From assembly GCF_014699075.1 (NCBI RefSeq), contig NZ_JACXAB010000042.1, positions 1-34,473 on the forward strand: a stretch of 34,473 nt of DNA. The letters are read 5' to 3'. A model generated the notes under the pieces. It was not told the origin of the DNA and did not search any database. It saw only the letters and a program-made list of their open reading frames with translations. Positions 32,257 through 34,473 of the stretch are shown piece after piece (within the stretch, counting starts at the first letter, position 1; every line of letters starts with the position of its first letter). A program made the position numbers and the translations under genes. The stretch is from Microvirga sp. (lineage in GTDB: Bacteria; Pseudomonadota; Alphaproteobacteria; Rhizobiales; Beijerinckiaceae).

Positions 32257-33784
32257 TCGCCATCTCCTCTCGCTTGATCGTCCTGAGGGTGAAATGGAAG
32301 GTCGTCCCCTCACCTTGCTTCGAATCTGCCCATATCTTCCCGCCATGCGACTCCACAATCGTCCGGCAGATCGACAGGCCGACGCCCATTCCGTGCTTCT
32401 TGGTGGTCACGAAGGGCTGGAACAACTGTGCCGCAATTTCAGGGACGAGCCCTGGACCGGTATCCTCCACGCTCAGCACAACATAGCCATCATCGGCCAG
32501 CGCAGTCGCAATCTTCAGCTCCCGGCGCCTGCTCTCCTGCATGGCCTCAATGGCATTTCGGATTAGGTTGAGCAGAACCTGCTGAACCTGGATCCGATCA
32601 GCCAGCACATAGGGGGCCTCCGGGTCGAATTGGAACATGACCCGTACACCCTGTTCCTTGGCCCCTACGAGGGCAAGTGCGCTTGCCTCCTCGATAAGCT
32701 TGGGCAGGTTCTCGATATGACGCTCGCTCTCGCCACGGGAGACGAACTCGCGCAGATGCCGGATCACCTGCCCTGCTCTCAAGGCCTGCTCGCCAGCTTC
32801 GTTGACTGCATCCCGCAGCATGGGAACCGCGTCTCCCTCCATACGCTCGAGAATACGTCGGCACCCCTTGAGATAGTTTGTGATCGCCGTCAGGGGTTGG
32901 TTGATTTCGTGCGCCAGGGTCGATGCCATTTCACCCAATGCCGTGAAGCGGGACATATGGACGAGTTCGGACTGGAGTTCCTGCAGCCGCGTTTCCGTCT
33001 GCTGTCGCTCGGTCAGATCCCGGATGAACCCTGTAAAGTAGCGGATGCCTCCCGAGCGCATCTCCCCCACGGCCAGTTCCATTGGGAAGGTGGAGCCATC
33101 CTTGCGTTGTCCGACAACAACACGCCCGATCCCGATGATCCGCCTTTCCCCTGTCGTCAGATAACGATTCATGTAGCTGTCGTGCTGTTCTCGATAAGGG
33201 TTCGGCATGAGTATCTTGATGTTCTCGCCAATCACCTCCTCCGGCTCGTAGCCGAAGAGACGAACCGCCGTTGCGCTGAACGACTGGATTCGAGCCTGCT
33301 CGTCGATGACGACCATAGCGTCCGGAACAGTCTCCAGGATGGACCGCAGATGGGCTTCCCGTGTTCTCAAAGATTCCTCTGCTGTGATCCACTCCGTTAT
33401 ATCGCGGGTGACCATGGCAAAGCCGCCGCTCGCGGTGTCCGGACCTGTTACCGGAGTGATCGTAATCCTGGCCATAAAGGTGGAGCCGTCTTTGCGAGAT
33501 CTTAGTTCTTGCGCTTCGTAGCGTCCCTTTTCCCGCACCAGTTGGAGTCCCTGAGACAGTCGCTCAAGCGCTGAGTTGTCAGATAGAGAGAGAAGGGTGA
33601 CTGGCTTCCCGACAACCTCGTCCCTGCTCCAGCCGTAAATCAGCTCCGCTCCCCTGTTCCAACTCACAATGGTCCCGCTCGGATCGAGGACGACGAGAGC
33701 GATGTCCGTAACCGCATCAACGAGTAATTCGGCGGTTCGCCCATGCAGTAAGGGCTGATCGGACGGGAAAGCTGTATGTGTCAA
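32246..33784 (-). CDS. fixL: Oxygen sensor histidine kinase FixL
   Basis: A 512-residue soluble kinase with no membrane helix. PAS-A spans about 15-130, the haem-binding PAS-B about 143-260, and the kinase 275-505. PAS-B has His201 (REQHDSY), the proximal haem ligand, and Arg221 in IIGIGR, the distal residue that switches on O2 binding; these match His200 and Arg220 of Bradyrhizobium FixL. The phospho-acceptor is His292 in LAHEINQPL. ATPase boxes NLIRNAIEAM, DTGPGL and GMGVGLSI are intact. O2 binding should switch the kinase off. The start is a TTG at 33784, with GAGG 5 bp upstream and an in-frame stop just before it. Confidence 0.96.
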   Translation of the reverse strand: MTHTAFPSDQPLLHGRTAELLVDAVTDIALVVLDPSGTIVSWNRGAELIYGWSRDEVVGKPVTLLSLSDNSALERLSQGLQLVREKGRYEAQELRSRKDGSTFMARITITPVTGPDTASGGFAMVTRDITEWITAEESLRTREAHLRSILETVPDAMVVIDEQARIQSFSATAVRLFGYEPEEVIGENIKILMPNPYREQHDSYMNRYLTTGERRIIGIGRVVVGQRKDGSTFPMELAVGEMRSGGIRYFTGFIRDLTERQQTETRLQELQSELVHMSRFTALGEMASTLAHEINQPLTAITNYLKGCRRILERMEGDAVPMLRDAVNEAGEQALRAGQVIRHLREFVSRGESERHIENLPKLIEEASALALVGAKEQGVRVMFQFDPEAPYVLADRIQVQQVLLNLIRNAIEAMQESRRRELKIATALADDGYVVLSVEDTGPGLVPEIAAQLFQPFVTTKKHGMGVGLSICRTIVESHGGKIWADSKQGEGTTFHFTLRTIKREEMANAE

Positions 33785-34416
33785 TGAAGCCTCATCTCAC
33801 ACGAAACTCGGTATAACTCCCTGTCTGCCGTCAGGCAGCGGTAGCACTCTCGTTCCTATAGCACACCTCCTATATCAACACCGCTGCGCATCAGCACTGA
33901 CGGCGCGCTCACCCTTGCCAACATGCCCATAAAGCATTGCTCTGGTGTCGCGTCTTGCAGTTCCAGAAAGAAACACCATATCCTCTCAGCAGGTTTCACC
34001 TGAAATTCCCTACATTCTCAAGCTGCGTTCAGGTGGTGCAACAAACCTCTTGCAAAAAGTCTGGGTATGTTTATATCGGCGCTTCCTTTGGGCTGTTTGG
34101 GTCTGAGGGGGTTCTTTTTCCCTGCATGGCGGGTTTGGTGTGGTCTGGAGCGTGAGCTTCGGCTCTCCTTTGCTGTGCGGGCGGCCTGGAGGGTTGTCCT
34201 TTGGGTGTGTCCAAGAGCTCTGGCGGTTCGATAGGTTCGGATCTGTCTGGTTTGGCTCCTCTGGCGGTTCTTGTCCGGCATGGGCTGCGGGTTTATGGCC
34301 TGGCAGCAAGGTCAACGCGGAAATGATCTCATTTCTGTGAACGGCAATGCTGCGCCTGTACTTGTGCAGCGGCAGTTTTGTTTTGACGAGAGCTTACAAA
34401 TTCTTGTTGAATGCTG
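33785..34416. other. Intergenic region without a convincing gene; G/T-rich on the plus strand
   Basis: About 630 bp upstream of fixL. Short open frames exist but have no family resemblance or good ribosome site. The part from about 34080 to 34320 is unusually rich in G and T on the plus strand and poor in A. It contains a GAGC-TTCG-GCTC mini-hairpin (34154-34165). A CTGCC-GTCA-GGCAG repeat lies at 33825-33838. It may hold the fixL promoter, an untranslated leader or a small RNA; I cannot tell which. Confidence 0.5.
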
Positions 34417-34445
34417 TTGACACCGGGCCGGGCATTGACTAGATA
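34417..34445 (+). promoter_or_regulatory. Strong sigma-70-type promoter candidate pointing out of the window
   Basis: TTGACA (34417-34422), exactly 17 bp, then TAGATA (34440-34445). The perfect -35 and optimal spacer suggest a strong housekeeping promoter. The GGCGGCC-containing sequence that follows resembles rRNA leader regions of Rhizobiales, so an rrn operon may begin beyond the right edge. This is an inference from pattern memory. Confidence 0.5.
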
Positions 34446-34473
34446 GGGTTCATCGACGGCGGCCACTGTGGTG

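Noticed and set aside
33937..34155. Rightward open frame of 72 codons upstream of fixL.
   Set aside because: No ribosome site, no family resemblance, and composition driven by the G/T-rich DNA.
34010..34315. Leftward open frame of 101 codons upstream of fixL.
   Set aside because: Low-complexity Pro/Thr/Lys/Gln translation that mirrors the G/T-rich plus strand; no recognisable domain and no good start signal.

Overview
The window looks like chromosomal DNA from a high-GC alphaproteobacterium, most likely Hyphomicrobiales (Rhizobiales) and perhaps Microvirga or Methylobacteriaceae. The order is inferred from the gene content: a FixL/FixJ/FixK oxygen-signalling set beside a complete cbb3 oxidase locus, a pca operon of Rhizobiales type, the tmk-holB-metG-tatD-MBL housekeeping string, and mosaic palindromes with a GCGGAAAA/TTTTCCGC core. 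The genus is a guess.

Region 1 (1-9.4 kb) reads almost entirely leftward. A 28-bp sequence at 66-93 strongly resembles a XerC/XerD dif site. Next come a small unknown gene, a PhnP-like metallo-hydrolase, a TatD nuclease, a GH1-like glycosidase that seems inserted into an otherwise housekeeping string, metG, holB, tmk, a DacA-type D,D-carboxypeptidase and rlpA. Most junctions are 1-11 bp overlaps. The GH1 gene is flanked by wider gaps, one holding two palindromic repeats. A gene-free stretch of about 480 bp and tRNA-Ser(UGA) follow.

Region 2 (10.1-20.9 kb) encodes a complete 4-hydroxybenzoate/protocatechuate route to succinyl-CoA and acetyl-CoA. It contains pobA with a divergent AraC-type regulator, then a leftward pcaDCHGIJFB operon with tight junctions. 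A divergent IclR-type regulator (PcaR-like) shares the promoter region, which holds a 15-bp palindrome resembling the PcaR/PcaU/PobR operator. A DUF849/BKACE gene lies tail-to-tail with the regulator and could cleave 3-oxoadipate by a second route.

Region 3 (20.9-33.8 kb) is the microaerobic respiration locus. ccoNOQP encodes the high-affinity cbb3 oxidase. ccoGHIS provides assembly and copper export. An MFS gene coupled to ccoS carries the MxxxM and HxxxM motifs of the copper importer CcoA. Perfect FNR/FixK boxes (TTGAT-N4-ATCAA) precede ccoN and ccoG. A FixK-like regulator follows, then a strong hairpin terminator. On the opposite strand lies fixL-fixJ (haem-PAS sensor kinase and NarL-type regulator) followed by a stand-alone receiver. 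The logic is low O2 -> FixL -> FixJ -> FixK -> both cco operons, with the stand-alone receiver as a possible modulator.

Region 4 (33.8-34.5 kb) has no convincing gene. It holds a strand-asymmetric G/T-rich stretch and ends with a TTGACA-N17-TAGATA promoter-like sequence pointing out of the window, possibly to an rRNA operon.
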